Below are positions 34,370 through 42,751 of a stretch of DNA of 64,000 nucleotides, in pieces. The position numbers and the translations under genes are program-made. Position 1 is the stretch's first letter. Each line of letters starts with the position of its first letter. Below the pieces are notes generated by a model that had not been told where the DNA came from, did no database searches, and saw nothing but the letters and a program-made list of their open reading frames with translations. The stretch comes from Flavobacterium sp. 90 (lineage in GTDB: Bacteria > Bacteroidota > Bacteroidia > Flavobacteriales > Flavobacteriaceae), in contig NZ_SMGE01000001.1 of NCBI RefSeq assembly GCF_004339525.1, forward strand, positions 1,302,001 to 1,366,000, read 5' to 3'.

Positions 34370-34399
34370 AAAAAAGCAGAATAATTATTCTGCTTTTTT
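34370..34399. terminator. Perfect palindrome / bidirectional terminator
   Basis: A perfect 30-base palindrome has 15-base arms at 34370-34384 and 34385-34399 (AAAAAAGCAGAATAA and its complement). It lies between the convergent DUF4403 gene and the small gene at 34385. The stop codon of the latter (34385-34387) falls inside the palindrome. Confidence 0.75.
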
Positions 34400-34708
34400 C
34401 TTTTTTGATTGGTACATTCTATAAATCAGATATCCAATTATAGCAACAAGCAAATACGGAATCACCATTAGATAAACGATTCCATTATTTACGGCTTCTG
34501 CTTTTTTTACATTCGAATCTCCGGCAAGTGCCGCACGACACATTGCACATTGCGCGTTTGCTGCAACAGAAAAGAAAATAGAAAATAGAATATAGATATA
34601 TTTAGCAGAAGAAGCTCTTTCTCTATTATTCTCTACGTTTTCCAATCTATTTTCTTTATTCTCTATTTTATACTCTTTATTCTTCATTCTATTTCCCATC
34701 TTAAGCAT
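34385..34708 (-). CDS. Small membrane protein of the Sco/DUF420 cluster
   Basis: About 107 residues from the ATG at 34708, overlapping the end of the DUF420 gene by 8 bases. Later ATGs at 34699 and 34687 are possible. The C-terminal part is a recognisable small protein that I recall in oxidase clusters of Bacteroidota: a signal/membrane segment, then AQCAMCRAALAG (CxxC pair), AVNNGIVYLMVIPYLLVAII and a basic tail. The N-terminus is unusual. About 40 polar, Asn/Glu/Lys-rich residues (KNKEYKIENKENRLENVENN) precede the hydrophobic segment, and the matching DNA is a low-complexity repeat. Role probably in oxidase assembly or metal handling, inferred from context. Confidence 0.65.
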   Translation of the reverse strand: MLKMGNRMKNKEYKIENKENRLENVENNRERASSAKYIYILFSIFFSVAANAQCAMCRAALAGDSNVKKAEAVNNGIVYLMVIPYLLVAIIGYLIYRMYQSKKKKAE

Positions 34709-35282
34709 AATAAGGAGCAATCATTAAGTAAACTACAACACCAGTTACCGCAACGTATAACCAAAGCGGAAAAGTTATTTTAGCTATTTTTTTATGTCTA
34801 TCAAATCGTTCTGAAATCGCTCTCACATAAGAGATTAATACCAGCGGAATAATCACGATAGACAATAAAATATGGGTTATTAAAATCAGGAAATAAACAT
34901 AACGCAATGAACCAATTTTAGCAGTTTCAGCTAAATCAAGAATTCCATCGTGATTTAAATCTCCAAACTTAGTTGAATCAGCCGTCATATGATACGCAAC
35001 ATACATGGCTAAAAATGCAAGCGATAATGCTATTGCAAAAGTCATTAAACGCTCATGTAATTTACGTTTTCCGTTTTTAATAGCAATTACAGCCCAAACT
35101 AATACAATTGCCGTTATACCATTTGTAGTGGCATAAATTGGAGGCAAAAATGAAAGCGGTTCTACATTGATTCCAAAATCTTTTAATTTTACCGCGAATA
35201 ATATTGCAACCAAAGTTGGTATTACAATTGAAACGGCAATAATAAGCTTGCTATACTTTTTTTCTAATGAATGATCTTCCAT
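34701..35282 (-). CDS. DUF420 family membrane protein (oxidase assembly)
   Basis: 193 residues with about five membrane helices. The DUF420 features are the histidines in KLHERLMTFA, VAYHMTADS and ILITHILLSIVIIP. DUF420 proteins (CtaM-like in Gram-positives) are needed for cytochrome oxidase maturation. In this cluster the gene lies 2 bases downstream of sco. An unexpected hydrophilic loop contains FGDLNHDGILDLAETAKIG, which reads like a single EF-hand-like calcium loop. Confidence 0.85.
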   Translation of the reverse strand: MEDHSLEKKYSKLIIAVSIVIPTLVAILFAVKLKDFGINVEPLSFLPPIYATTNGITAIVLVWAVIAIKNGKRKLHERLMTFAIALSLAFLAMYVAYHMTADSTKFGDLNHDGILDLAETAKIGSLRYVYFLILITHILLSIVIIPLVLISYVRAISERFDRHKKIAKITFPLWLYVAVTGVVVYLMIAPYYA

Positions 35283-35284
35283 TT

Positions 35285-35974
35285 TTATTCTTCTAATAAT
35301 ATTTTAATATCCTCCTGAATTTCTCTTACTCCTTTTTTATCAAGTCCGTCATAGTATAAAATTGGATTTCCGAAATCATCTTTTCTACAACGAATATTTC
35401 CGTCTTTATCAATTAAAGCAAACAAACCTGAATGTTCAAATCCTCCGTTTACTTTAGAATTTTCGCCAGCATAAAGATTAAATCCTTTGTTAGACAAATC
35501 CATAATCGTTGCTCTGTCTCCCGTAAGGAAATTCCAATTTGAAGATTTTGCTCCCAAAAGCTTAGCATGATCTTTTAAAACTTGCGGAGTATCATGAACC
35601 GGATCTATAGTTATAGAAACAATTCCGAAATTAGGATTCCCAAAAAAGGTTTTCTCAATTTCTAACATGCTCAAATTCATCTTTGGACAAATTGACGGGC
35701 AAGTTGTGAAGAAAAATTCCAAAACATATACTTTTCCTTTGTACGTTGCATTTGAAACTTTAGCATTATCCTGATTTGTTAATTCAAATTTAGGAGCCGG
35801 ACCAATTGTTAGTAATTTACTATCTGATTTCGAAGATTTCAAACCTACATTATCTAAACGGTTTCCTTTTACCACTTCTCCATTTTTTATTCTGTCCACG
35901 ATTTTTGGCACAGCATAAATTCCGAAGATTAAAACAATAAACGAAATTCCGATATATGATTTATTTTTAAACAT
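35285..35974 (-). CDS. SCO1/SenC family copper chaperone
   Basis: 229 residues from the ATG at 35974; a longer frame to 36058 overlaps the upstream gene and lacks a signal. One N-terminal membrane anchor (about 7-24) is followed by the thioredoxin-like Sco domain. The copper ligands are Cys92 and Cys96 in TTCPSICPKMN and His181 in FEHSGLF. Sco proteins deliver copper to the Cu-A site of cytochrome oxidase subunit II or reduce its cysteines. The gene lies between a thioredoxin-like gene and DUF420. Confidence 0.93.
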   Translation of the reverse strand: MFKNKSYIGISFIVLIFGIYAVPKIVDRIKNGEVVKGNRLDNVGLKSSKSDSKLLTIGPAPKFELTNQDNAKVSNATYKGKVYVLEFFFTTCPSICPKMNLSMLEIEKTFFGNPNFGIVSITIDPVHDTPQVLKDHAKLLGAKSSNWNFLTGDRATIMDLSNKGFNLYAGENSKVNGGFEHSGLFALIDKDGNIRCRKDDFGNPILYYDGLDKKGVREIQEDIKILLEE

Positions 35975-35984
35975 GATATAAAGA

Positions 35985-36626
35985 TTAAAGTTCTTTTGTT
36001 GCGTTGTGATTCTTTTTAAGCGCTGCGCGATATTCATATAGAATGATTTTAAAATCATCTAACATTTCGTTGCTTAAATCAGAAGGATGAAAAGTATTAT
36101 ACCCTTCTTTGTATTCGTCTTTATCTTTTCTTCCTCTTAAATTTCGCTCTTTATCTACGATATAAACATTTGAAGTTCCAAGATTCGAATCTAGCTTACC
36201 TTTTAAATGTAATTGATCATAATAAGCTTTAATTTCATCGGGTGAAGCAAAAATAAAATGCCATCCGGATACATCTGTAAAAGCGCCTAATGATTCTTCA
36301 ATTTTTTGGGCATCTTTTTCTGTTCCTAATGGACAAACTACCACAAATTGCAAATCTTTGAATCCATTATAACGTTGGTAAATTTTTTCGTTTAAGTTGA
36401 AAAAATTCCCTCTGTTTTTTAAAATTTCAGAACCGGAGAAACCAAGAATCGTAATCTTATTATTTAAAGTGACTTTTTCTCCTTTCAGAGATTTCCAATC
36501 GCCAAAGTCGGCAATTTTAGGAGTGATTGTGGGAAGTTTAGTAAAACTATTTACACCAGAAGCAAAAAACAAATAAGCTACAATTGGCAAAACAAAAAGT
36601 ACAAATAGAACTATATTTTTTTTCAT
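35985..36626 (-). CDS. Membrane-anchored thioredoxin-like protein without CxxC
   Basis: 213 residues. N-terminal anchor KKNIVLFVLFVLPIVAYLFF, then a domain with thioredoxin-like order: ITILGFSGSEILKNRGNFF, LQFVVVCPLGTEKDAQ, and TSNVYIVDKERNLRGRKDKD near the cis-Pro/beta-strand region. It resembles a Sco relative but has no CxxxC, only a single Cys in VVVCPLG. It sits immediately before sco, starting 78 bases after the oxidase-operon terminator. It may be a degenerate Sco paralogue that acts as a partner. The family is not certain. Confidence 0.7.
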   Translation of the reverse strand: MKKNIVLFVLFVLPIVAYLFFASGVNSFTKLPTITPKIADFGDWKSLKGEKVTLNNKITILGFSGSEILKNRGNFFNLNEKIYQRYNGFKDLQFVVVCPLGTEKDAQKIEESLGAFTDVSGWHFIFASPDEIKAYYDQLHLKGKLDSNLGTSNVYIVDKERNLRGRKDKDEYKEGYNTFHPSDLSNEMLDDFKIILYEYRAALKKNHNATKEL

Positions 36627-36659
36627 TGTATTAACGGAAGTTATTGAGGTACAAAAATA

Positions 36660-36690
36660 AAAAAAGCTCCGTTAAACGGAGCTTCTTTTC
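36660..36690 (-). terminator. Terminator of the ctaB/oxidase operon
   Basis: Arms AAGCTCCGTT (36664-36673) and AACGGAGCTT (36675-36684). On the minus strand the hairpin is followed by a run of Ts, at the end of the subunit IV gene and before the sco group. Confidence 0.8.
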
Positions 36691-36704
36691 GAATTAATAT
36701 CATG

Positions 36705-37055
36705 TTAAAAATTCCATTTAATAGTAGAATCTTTAAAAACCCCATAAATATAATGTCCTTCTGTCAAAAGAATAAACAATAAATATAAAACTAGGAAAAT
36801 AACTGGTGAAACAACTGACCATCTAAGGCTGCTTTTTTCACCTTCCATGTGCATAAATGCCCATACTATATAATATGCTTTGAATATTGTAAGGATATAA
36901 AATATCCAGTTCAATAAATTCAAACCTACAAAATGATTAAACTCTAATACTCCCGGTTTAATAATACCAAGAATAACTTCTACTGTAGTTACTGCAGATA
37001 ATAATGCAAAAACAAACCAGATTCTCTTTGTATTTGATACGTGTTCGTGTGACAT
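36705..37055 (-). CDS. Cytochrome c oxidase subunit IV family protein
   Basis: 116 residues with three membrane helices (about 10-30, 43-65 and 76-98). The motif IFKAYYIVWAFMHMEGEKSSLRW is the family hallmark of prokaryotic subunit IV. It would assemble in the inner membrane with the subunit III-type proteins encoded just upstream. Subunits I and II are not in this window. It is the last gene before the operon terminator. Confidence 0.88.
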   Translation of the reverse strand: MSHEHVSNTKRIWFVFALLSAVTTVEVILGIIKPGVLEFNHFVGLNLLNWIFYILTIFKAYYIVWAFMHMEGEKSSLRWSVVSPVIFLVLYLLFILLTEGHYIYGVFKDSTIKWNF

Positions 37056-37073
37056 AATGATAAAAATCTAAAA

Positions 37074-38057
37074 TTAAACTAAGTAGAAAACTGTAAATAC
37101 AAATACCCAAACTAAATCGACAAAGTGCCAGTATAAACCAACTTTCTCTACCATTTCATAGCTTCTTCTTTTCTCGTAAGTTCCTAACAATACATTAAAG
37201 AAAATAATGATGTTAATGATTACTCCAGAAAATACGTGGAATCCGTGGAATCCTGTAATGAAGAAGAAGAAATCAGCAAATAATTTACTTCCGTATTCAT
37301 TTCTAGTTAAGTTTGCTCCTTCTACTACATATTTTGCAGTACTTAAGCGAGTCTCAGACTCTGCTCTTGTCAATACTGTTTTTTTCTTTTTATCAGTAAG
37401 TTGTTCTGTTCTGATCAATAAATCAGGATGCGCTTTAAAACCTGCCTGAATTTCAGCAACTGAATATGTAGGTACTGTTTCAGCACTTTCCATAAACCAT
37501 TTACCTTTTGCTCTTGTAAGCTCTTCTGGTTGTGCTGGTAATTTTACCGCAAACTCTTCAAGAGCTACTCTTTTACCGTCTTTATCAACAAACTGCAATA
37601 AACTTCCTCCTACTGTTTCTACTGCTCCGTATTCACCTTTAATGAAGTTTTTCCATTCCCAAGCTTGAGAACCAACGAAAATTAAACCTCCAATAATAGT
37701 TAAGAACATGTAGATTGCAACTTTTGTTTTTTTCAATTGGTGACCTGCGTCAACAGCCAAAACCATTGTTACAGATGAGAAAATTAAAATAAAAGTCATT
37801 AAGGCTACATAATACATTGGAGCCGAAACACCATGCATAAATGGGAAGTGAGTAAACACTTCGTCAGCCAAAGGCCAAGTTTCAATAAATTTAAATCTAG
37901 AAAAACCATAAGCAGCAAGGAATCCAGAGAATGTTAAGGCATCCGATACGATAAAAAACCACATCATCATTTTACCATAACTTGCTCCTAATGGCTGGAT
38001 ATCTCCGCCTCCCCAAGTTTTTTCGTCGTTATTTGCAGTAGTAACTGTCGCTTCCAT
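37074..38057 (-). CDS. Cytochrome c oxidase subunit III with a large soluble insertion
   Basis: 327 residues; plain subunit III proteins are roughly 200-260. Helices are arranged as expected, with the C-terminal FHGFHVFSGVIINIIIFF and YWHFVDLVWVFVFTVFYLV signatures. Between residues of about 135 and 240 lies a polar insertion (EYGAVETVGGSLLQFVDKDG to STAKYVVEGANL). It should sit outside the membrane and is not part of the core fold. The gene precedes subunit IV and follows the smaller subunit III-type gene. Confidence 0.9.
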   Translation of the reverse strand: MEATVTTANNDEKTWGGGDIQPLGASYGKMMMWFFIVSDALTFSGFLAAYGFSRFKFIETWPLADEVFTHFPFMHGVSAPMYYVALMTFILIFSSVTMVLAVDAGHQLKKTKVAIYMFLTIIGGLIFVGSQAWEWKNFIKGEYGAVETVGGSLLQFVDKDGKRVALEEFAVKLPAQPEELTRAKGKWFMESAETVPTYSVAEIQAGFKAHPDLLIRTEQLTDKKKKTVLTRAESETRLSTAKYVVEGANLTRNEYGSKLFADFFFFITGFHGFHVFSGVIINIIIFFNVLLGTYEKRRSYEMVEKVGLYWHFVDLVWVFVFTVFYLV

Positions 38058-38099
38058 AAAAGATATTCGTTAAAAAGTTCCCAAATTTACGTTTTTTTC

Positions 38100-38687
38100 T
38101 TATTTAAAGAAATATAAAAATAAAAATAAATATACCCATAATAAATCCAAAAAGTGCCAATACATCGCACCTAGTTCTATACCAAGAGTTTGAGTCGAAT
38201 TGTATTTTTGTTTAAAATGATTATAAATTATAATTAAAAGTGAAATTAGCCCTCCAGCCAAGTGTAATAAGTGTGTAACCGTTACTACATAAAGAAAAGT
38301 TGTAGTAATTGAACTACCTTCTCCTGTGAAATAATACCCGCTTTTTACGATTTGTCCAAAACCTACAAATTGCAAAACCACAAATAAAATCCCTAAAGCC
38401 AATGTTCCTAAAAGCAACGCTGTAGTTGCGCTTCTGTTATCTTTTTGAATTGCTTTTTTAGCCAGATAAAAAGTAACACTACATCCTATAATTACTGCTG
38501 TGCTGTAAAAAAACGCTGTTGGTAATTCAAAATTCTTCAACCAGTCAGCTCTTGATTTACTTACTACAAACGCACTTGTAAGTCCGGCAAACATCATTGT
38601 CATACTTACCATTGCGAATAACAAAATCAGTTTTGCCGATTTTGCGCTCCTTACTTGTTCCTCGCCTTTTGTCATTGTCATTTCCAT
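38100..38687 (-). CDS. Heme-copper oxidase subunit III family protein
   Basis: 195 residues, five membrane helices. The end MYWHFLDLLWVYLFLFLYF is the typical subunit III C-terminus; VTHLLHLAGGLISLLIII is the preceding conserved helix. It lacks the insertion seen in the next gene, so the operon encodes two distinct subunit III-type proteins in a row. It starts 2 bases after the ctaB stop, so the two are cotranscribed. Confidence 0.9.
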   Translation of the reverse strand: MEMTMTKGEEQVRSAKSAKLILLFAMVSMTMMFAGLTSAFVVSKSRADWLKNFELPTAFFYSTAVIIGCSVTFYLAKKAIQKDNRSATTALLLGTLALGILFVVLQFVGFGQIVKSGYYFTGEGSSITTTFLYVVTVTHLLHLAGGLISLLIIIYNHFKQKYNSTQTLGIELGAMYWHFLDLLWVYLFLFLYFFK

Positions 38688-38689
38688 AA

Positions 38690-39592
38690 CTATCTTAAAA
38701 ATTTATCTACTATATATATTATTTGCAATAATGAGATATACGAAACACTTACCAACATCAATGTTCTTGCTGCTTTTGCGGTTCTTAATTGATACAACCG
38801 AACTGCATAAAACAACATCCACAATCCTAACAAAAACACTAAAATCGCAGCTATTGGCGTAATAAACAATTGTCCTGTATATCCTAAAACCGGCAATAAT
38901 GACGCTATGATAAGCCAAACTGTATATAATATAATCTGTAAAGCAGTTCCTTTGTCTTTTTTTCCTGTTGGAAGCATAAAAATCCCAGCTTTCTCGTAAT
39001 CTTCATATAAAAACCATCCAATTGCCCAAAAATGAGGGAATTGCCAGAAAAACTGAATCAAAAACAAGGTTCCGGCTTCAATACCAAATTCTCCTGTTGC
39101 AGCAACCCAGCCTAACATAAACGGAATTGCACCCGGGAAAGCACCAACAAAAACTGATAACGAAGTTACTGTTTTTAAAGGTGTATAAATACTTGTATAT
39201 AAAAATATTGAAATTGCAGCAAACATTGCCGACTTCGCGTTGATTGTATACAATAAAGTTATTCCAATTATTGTAAGCAAACTTGCTACAAACAAAGCCA
39301 CTTTTGGTGACATACGCCCAGAAGGAACCGGACGATTTTTAGTACGATCCATTAAAGAATCTATATCTCTTTCGATTACCTGATTAAAAGCATTAGATGC
39401 TCCAACCATGCAATAACCGCCAATCATCAAAACAATCAAGACACTCCATTTAAAAGGATGTGCATCATTAACTCCTAACAAATATCCGGCAATAGAAGAA
39501 AACAACACACTAATAGCCAAACCAGCCTTTGTTATCTCTTTGAAATCGTTAAATATTGATTTTATTGAAAATGTATTTTTAGTAGCGTTCAA
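38690..39592 (-). CDS. ctaB: Protoheme IX farnesyltransferase
   Basis: 300 residues with about nine membrane helices. The prenyltransferase motif N70-x5-D76-x5-D82 is visible (NAFNQVIERDIDSLMDRTKNR). The enzyme adds a farnesyl group to heme b to make heme O, the precursor of heme A for the oxidase. The start is a TTG at 39592; no in-frame ATG is available nearby. A TAnnTTTG box (TACATTTG, reading on the minus strand) lies at 39628-39635. It heads the oxidase operon that runs to 36705. Confidence 0.94.
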   Translation of the reverse strand: MNATKNTFSIKSIFNDFKEITKAGLAISVLFSSIAGYLLGVNDAHPFKWSVLIVLMIGGYCMVGASNAFNQVIERDIDSLMDRTKNRPVPSGRMSPKVALFVASLLTIIGITLLYTINAKSAMFAAISIFLYTSIYTPLKTVTSLSVFVGAFPGAIPFMLGWVAATGEFGIEAGTLFLIQFFWQFPHFWAIGWFLYEDYEKAGIFMLPTGKKDKGTALQIILYTVWLIIASLLPVLGYTGQLFITPIAAILVFLLGLWMLFYAVRLYQLRTAKAARTLMLVSVSYISLLQIIYIVDKFLR

Positions 39593-39751
39593 TACGGTAA
39601 TTGTTTGTATGTTTTTTTTGAGTGGTGCAAATGTACAAATTAGATTGTAGAATTCTGACCTATAAAATTAGATTTTTTTCAATAAAACCTTTACAAAATA
39701 AGGACTTGCTTATCTTTAACACAATTATTTCGAAAAATCTTATTAAAAATA

Positions 39752-41893
39752 CTAGTAATCAAAATACCAATTAAAGACATCAGTACGTAATCCGATGCTA
39801 AACCAAGTCGTGTTTTGTTTAAAAGTAGTTGCGGTCTCTTGCGTTGGATCAAAATTTCTATAAATCAAACTTCCAAACAATTTCAGGTTTGTCATTGGAT
39901 TAATCACATATCCCGCTTGCACATCTGCAATAAACACACTTGTTTTATTCCCTTGCCCCACTTTTACACCTTTATCATATGGACGATTTACATCATAACT
40001 TTTGTAAATATTACTTCCGTAATTAAAGCTATTTTGAGCAGTATCAAAATCCAAACCACGTGTTCCAGCTGTTATTTTTCCATCAGCATAGTAACGCCCT
40101 TTGTGGTAGCGTCCAATTACAACAAACTCTTCAAAATTACCTCCCCATTGATGCCCAATACTTTGATTATTATGACCGTAATTAGTAATAACTGCACTAT
40201 GAGAATAAACATAAGGACGAACGTGATTGTACTCTAATTGCAACAACAAATCTTTTACTTTAAACGCATTGAAGTATTTAGCACCTAATTGATAACCAAA
40301 TTTATTCTTCCAGCTTTGCTCTCCTTTTGCCATATCTCCAACTGAAAATTCATCCAGCAAGAATTGCCCATACAAATTAACATTATTGTTCCACTTGTAT
40401 TTACCGGTGAATCCTAAAAGGGCATTACCACTTTTAGAAGACGACGCAAATTCTACGGAACGATAAAAAATAATTGGATTTACAAAATTGACATCAAAAC
40501 CTCTATTATTGGTATCTGTCCAAACTACAGATTCAAAAAAACCTAAATTCAATTTATTTGAAACATTCCAACTTAAATAATGATTCGCCATGAATTTTGT
40601 TGCATATGTTTTTTCTAATGTAACATCTGGTCGAACATCCTTAAGCCACATATAAGTGTTTGTATATTTTATCTTCCAGAAAGTCGTGTTGATTTTAAAA
40701 TATGGATATGGACTTGCTCCATCACTTTCAAGCAAGGAACGATATCCATCACCAATAAAATTACGTCCATAACCTAACTGAAAATCAAAAAACTTACTTG
40801 GCGTATAAGTAATATTAGCTTCCGCTAAAGGAAAATCGTAAGCATCCGTTTTAAATCGTTTTGCAATTCCTACTCCGGGAATAATTGCCGGATTTCCTCC
40901 CGAAGGTTTTAAAGTTTCGGCATAATCATTATAATAACCCGCAAATCTTCCCTGACTTTCAAAAACCGTGGTTGTAAAGTTAATCTGTTTACCCAAACCT
41001 CCTCTAAAATTTAGCGCTCTGGTATTTACATACGTATAAGAAGCATCAAGATCTGAAGCTTTTCCCATTTGCAAATCAACAATAGGATTTAGCGATAACC
41101 AATAACCTTCACCTTGAATCTGAACTAAATTTTCATTCCACCATTTTCTACCTAACCAAGTCGAAACATTCTTTTGAAGTGATTCATTTACAGCTTTTAA
41201 ATTATAATATTTCGAGACTTCGGCATAAGTATACGGCTTAGAAGCGGTATGATTATTACTTCCTACCTGATTCATCGCACCGTCAAATTGTGCATAATAA
41301 CTATGAGAAAACGGAATATTCAAATGACTTTCGAATTCAGGATTATTGTATTTTTTATATACAATACTATCCAATTCTGTCATTGGTTTTTCGACAGGTT
41401 TTAGAATTTGGGCTGCAGCCAAAGCTTCATCAGCGATTTGAGCTGAACTTTTTAATGGTATATCAATCGAGATTGTATATTTTGAATACGTTGGTTTTCC
41501 ATTGTAAGTTGAAGGTTTTATTTTAGGAAATTTACTAAAAACACGTTTTGCTTCTTCAGATAATTCTTCATTGGCGGCATTTACATAAATCACTTTGAAC
41601 TCACCATTAACATCAACTTCAAAAAGAACTTTTACTTCTCCTTTATAATTATTTTGTTTTGATTTTTCAGGAACTTCAAAATTCTGAAACACAAAATCCT
41701 GAACTTCTTTGTAAAAACAATTCTCTAATTTCTTCGCTTCTAAATTTTCACAATTTGGAAAGACAGGAAATTGCTCTGAAGTAAAGCCCGGTTTTATAGA
41801 AGCATTATTATTTTCCTGAGAAAAAGCAAATAAGACAGATAATGTAAAAATAAAAGATAAAGAAATCTTATTCACGTAATTTTTGGTTTTCAT
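39752..41893 (-). CDS. remB: Gliding motility protein RemB (barrel with TonB-like N-domain)
   Basis: 713 residues. Signal peptide (cleavage near AFSQ, residue 26). Residues about 83-147 (YKGEVKVLFEVDVNGEFKVI and onward) look like a TonB C-terminal domain, preceded by a Cys pair region (FPNCENLEAKKLENCF). From about 200 the protein is a long beta-barrel with Wzi-like traits (GYGRNFIGDGYRSLLESD). I call it RemB because the order sprA-gcvH-vanZ-deoC-remB matches F. johnsoniae as I recall, where remB mutants show altered gliding. It would be an outer-membrane protein. The symbol rests on synteny and pattern, not a search. It abuts the deoC stop codon. Confidence 0.75.
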   Translation of the reverse strand: MKTKNYVNKISLSFIFTLSVLFAFSQENNNASIKPGFTSEQFPVFPNCENLEAKKLENCFYKEVQDFVFQNFEVPEKSKQNNYKGEVKVLFEVDVNGEFKVIYVNAANEELSEEAKRVFSKFPKIKPSTYNGKPTYSKYTISIDIPLKSSAQIADEALAAAQILKPVEKPMTELDSIVYKKYNNPEFESHLNIPFSHSYYAQFDGAMNQVGSNNHTASKPYTYAEVSKYYNLKAVNESLQKNVSTWLGRKWWNENLVQIQGEGYWLSLNPIVDLQMGKASDLDASYTYVNTRALNFRGGLGKQINFTTTVFESQGRFAGYYNDYAETLKPSGGNPAIIPGVGIAKRFKTDAYDFPLAEANITYTPSKFFDFQLGYGRNFIGDGYRSLLESDGASPYPYFKINTTFWKIKYTNTYMWLKDVRPDVTLEKTYATKFMANHYLSWNVSNKLNLGFFESVVWTDTNNRGFDVNFVNPIIFYRSVEFASSSKSGNALLGFTGKYKWNNNVNLYGQFLLDEFSVGDMAKGEQSWKNKFGYQLGAKYFNAFKVKDLLLQLEYNHVRPYVYSHSAVITNYGHNNQSIGHQWGGNFEEFVVIGRYHKGRYYADGKITAGTRGLDFDTAQNSFNYGSNIYKSYDVNRPYDKGVKVGQGNKTSVFIADVQAGYVINPMTNLKLFGSLIYRNFDPTQETATTFKQNTTWFSIGLRTDVFNWYFDY

Positions 41894-42637
41894 TTAATAT
41901 TGATTTGTGGTATTTTCTCCGTTTGCAATTGTTTTTGCAGCCGAAGTTCCGATACGTTTAACACCTAAACGAATCATTTCTATTGCTTCATCATACGACC
42001 TTACTCCTCCGGCAGCTTTTACCTGTAAAGGCGATGCATTTTCTAACATCATTATAATCGTTGGAATGGTCGCTCCGTTTGGCGCATTATCTTCAGTTTT
42101 AAAAAAACCTGTTGATGACTTTACAAAAACAGAAGCATAATTCTCTTCTTTAAAGTTTGACATCACAACATTTTTTATCAATGCCGAGAGCTGAATAATT
42201 TCTTTATCCGTTAAGGCAGCAACTTCAATAATCCATTTTACTGTTTTATTATTTGCTAAACCTATCTGAGTTCCAAATAAGATTTCTTCTTTTAATAAAG
42301 TAATTTCACCTCGTTTGAAGGCTTCATAATTACAAACAAAATCTAAATCGTCTGCTCCATTTTCGATTGCTTCATTTGCTTCTTTGATCTTCGATTCAAT
42401 ACTTGATGTACCTTCTGGAAAATCAATAACGGTACCAATTAGCAAAGTCGAGTTGGCTTTCAAAATCATTTCTTTGGCCAAAGTCACATATTCCGGACGA
42501 ATCATAATTAACTTAAATCCTTCCAGAATTGCTTCACTAATTACATTCTTTACTACACCCTCATTTTCGGCTTCTGTAAGTCCGGCTTGAGAGGCAGTTT
42601 TTAAATAAGTCGAATCCAAATATTGCTTGACATTCAT
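41894..42637 (-). CDS. deoC: Deoxyribose-phosphate aldolase
   Basis: 247 residues from the ATG at 42637; a longer open frame upstream adds non-conserved residues. The Schiff-base lysine is Lys173 in SVFVKSSTGF and the KAAGGVRSYDEA segment follows. DeoC splits 2-deoxyribose 5-phosphate into acetaldehyde and glyceraldehyde 3-phosphate in nucleoside breakdown. A TAnnTTTG box (TATTTTTG on the minus strand) lies at 42664-42671, and a terminator just upstream separates it from vanZ, so it probably has its own transcript with remB. Confidence 0.96.
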   Translation of the reverse strand: MNVKQYLDSTYLKTASQAGLTEAENEGVVKNVISEAILEGFKLIMIRPEYVTLAKEMILKANSTLLIGTVIDFPEGTSSIESKIKEANEAIENGADDLDFVCNYEAFKRGEITLLKEEILFGTQIGLANNKTVKWIIEVAALTDKEIIQLSALIKNVVMSNFKEENYASVFVKSSTGFFKTEDNAPNGATIPTIIMMLENASPLQVKAAGGVRSYDEAIEMIRLGVKRIGTSAAKTIANGENTTNQY

Positions 42638-42720
42638 GATTTTGAAATTATTTTGAATCGGGACAAAAATACATTTTAAATTCAAAAAAAACTCCTTGTA
42701 ATGCCTGATTTTTAGACAAT

Positions 42721-42745
42721 AAAAAACCCACCGAAGTGGGTAGTT
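42721..42745 (-). terminator. Terminator after vanZ
   Basis: Arms ACCCAC (42726-42731) and GTGGGT (42736-42741) around a CGAA tetraloop (TTCG on the minus strand), then six Ts when read on the minus strand. It ends the sprA-gcvH-vanZ transcript. Confidence 0.85.
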
Positions 42746-42751
42746 ATATTC

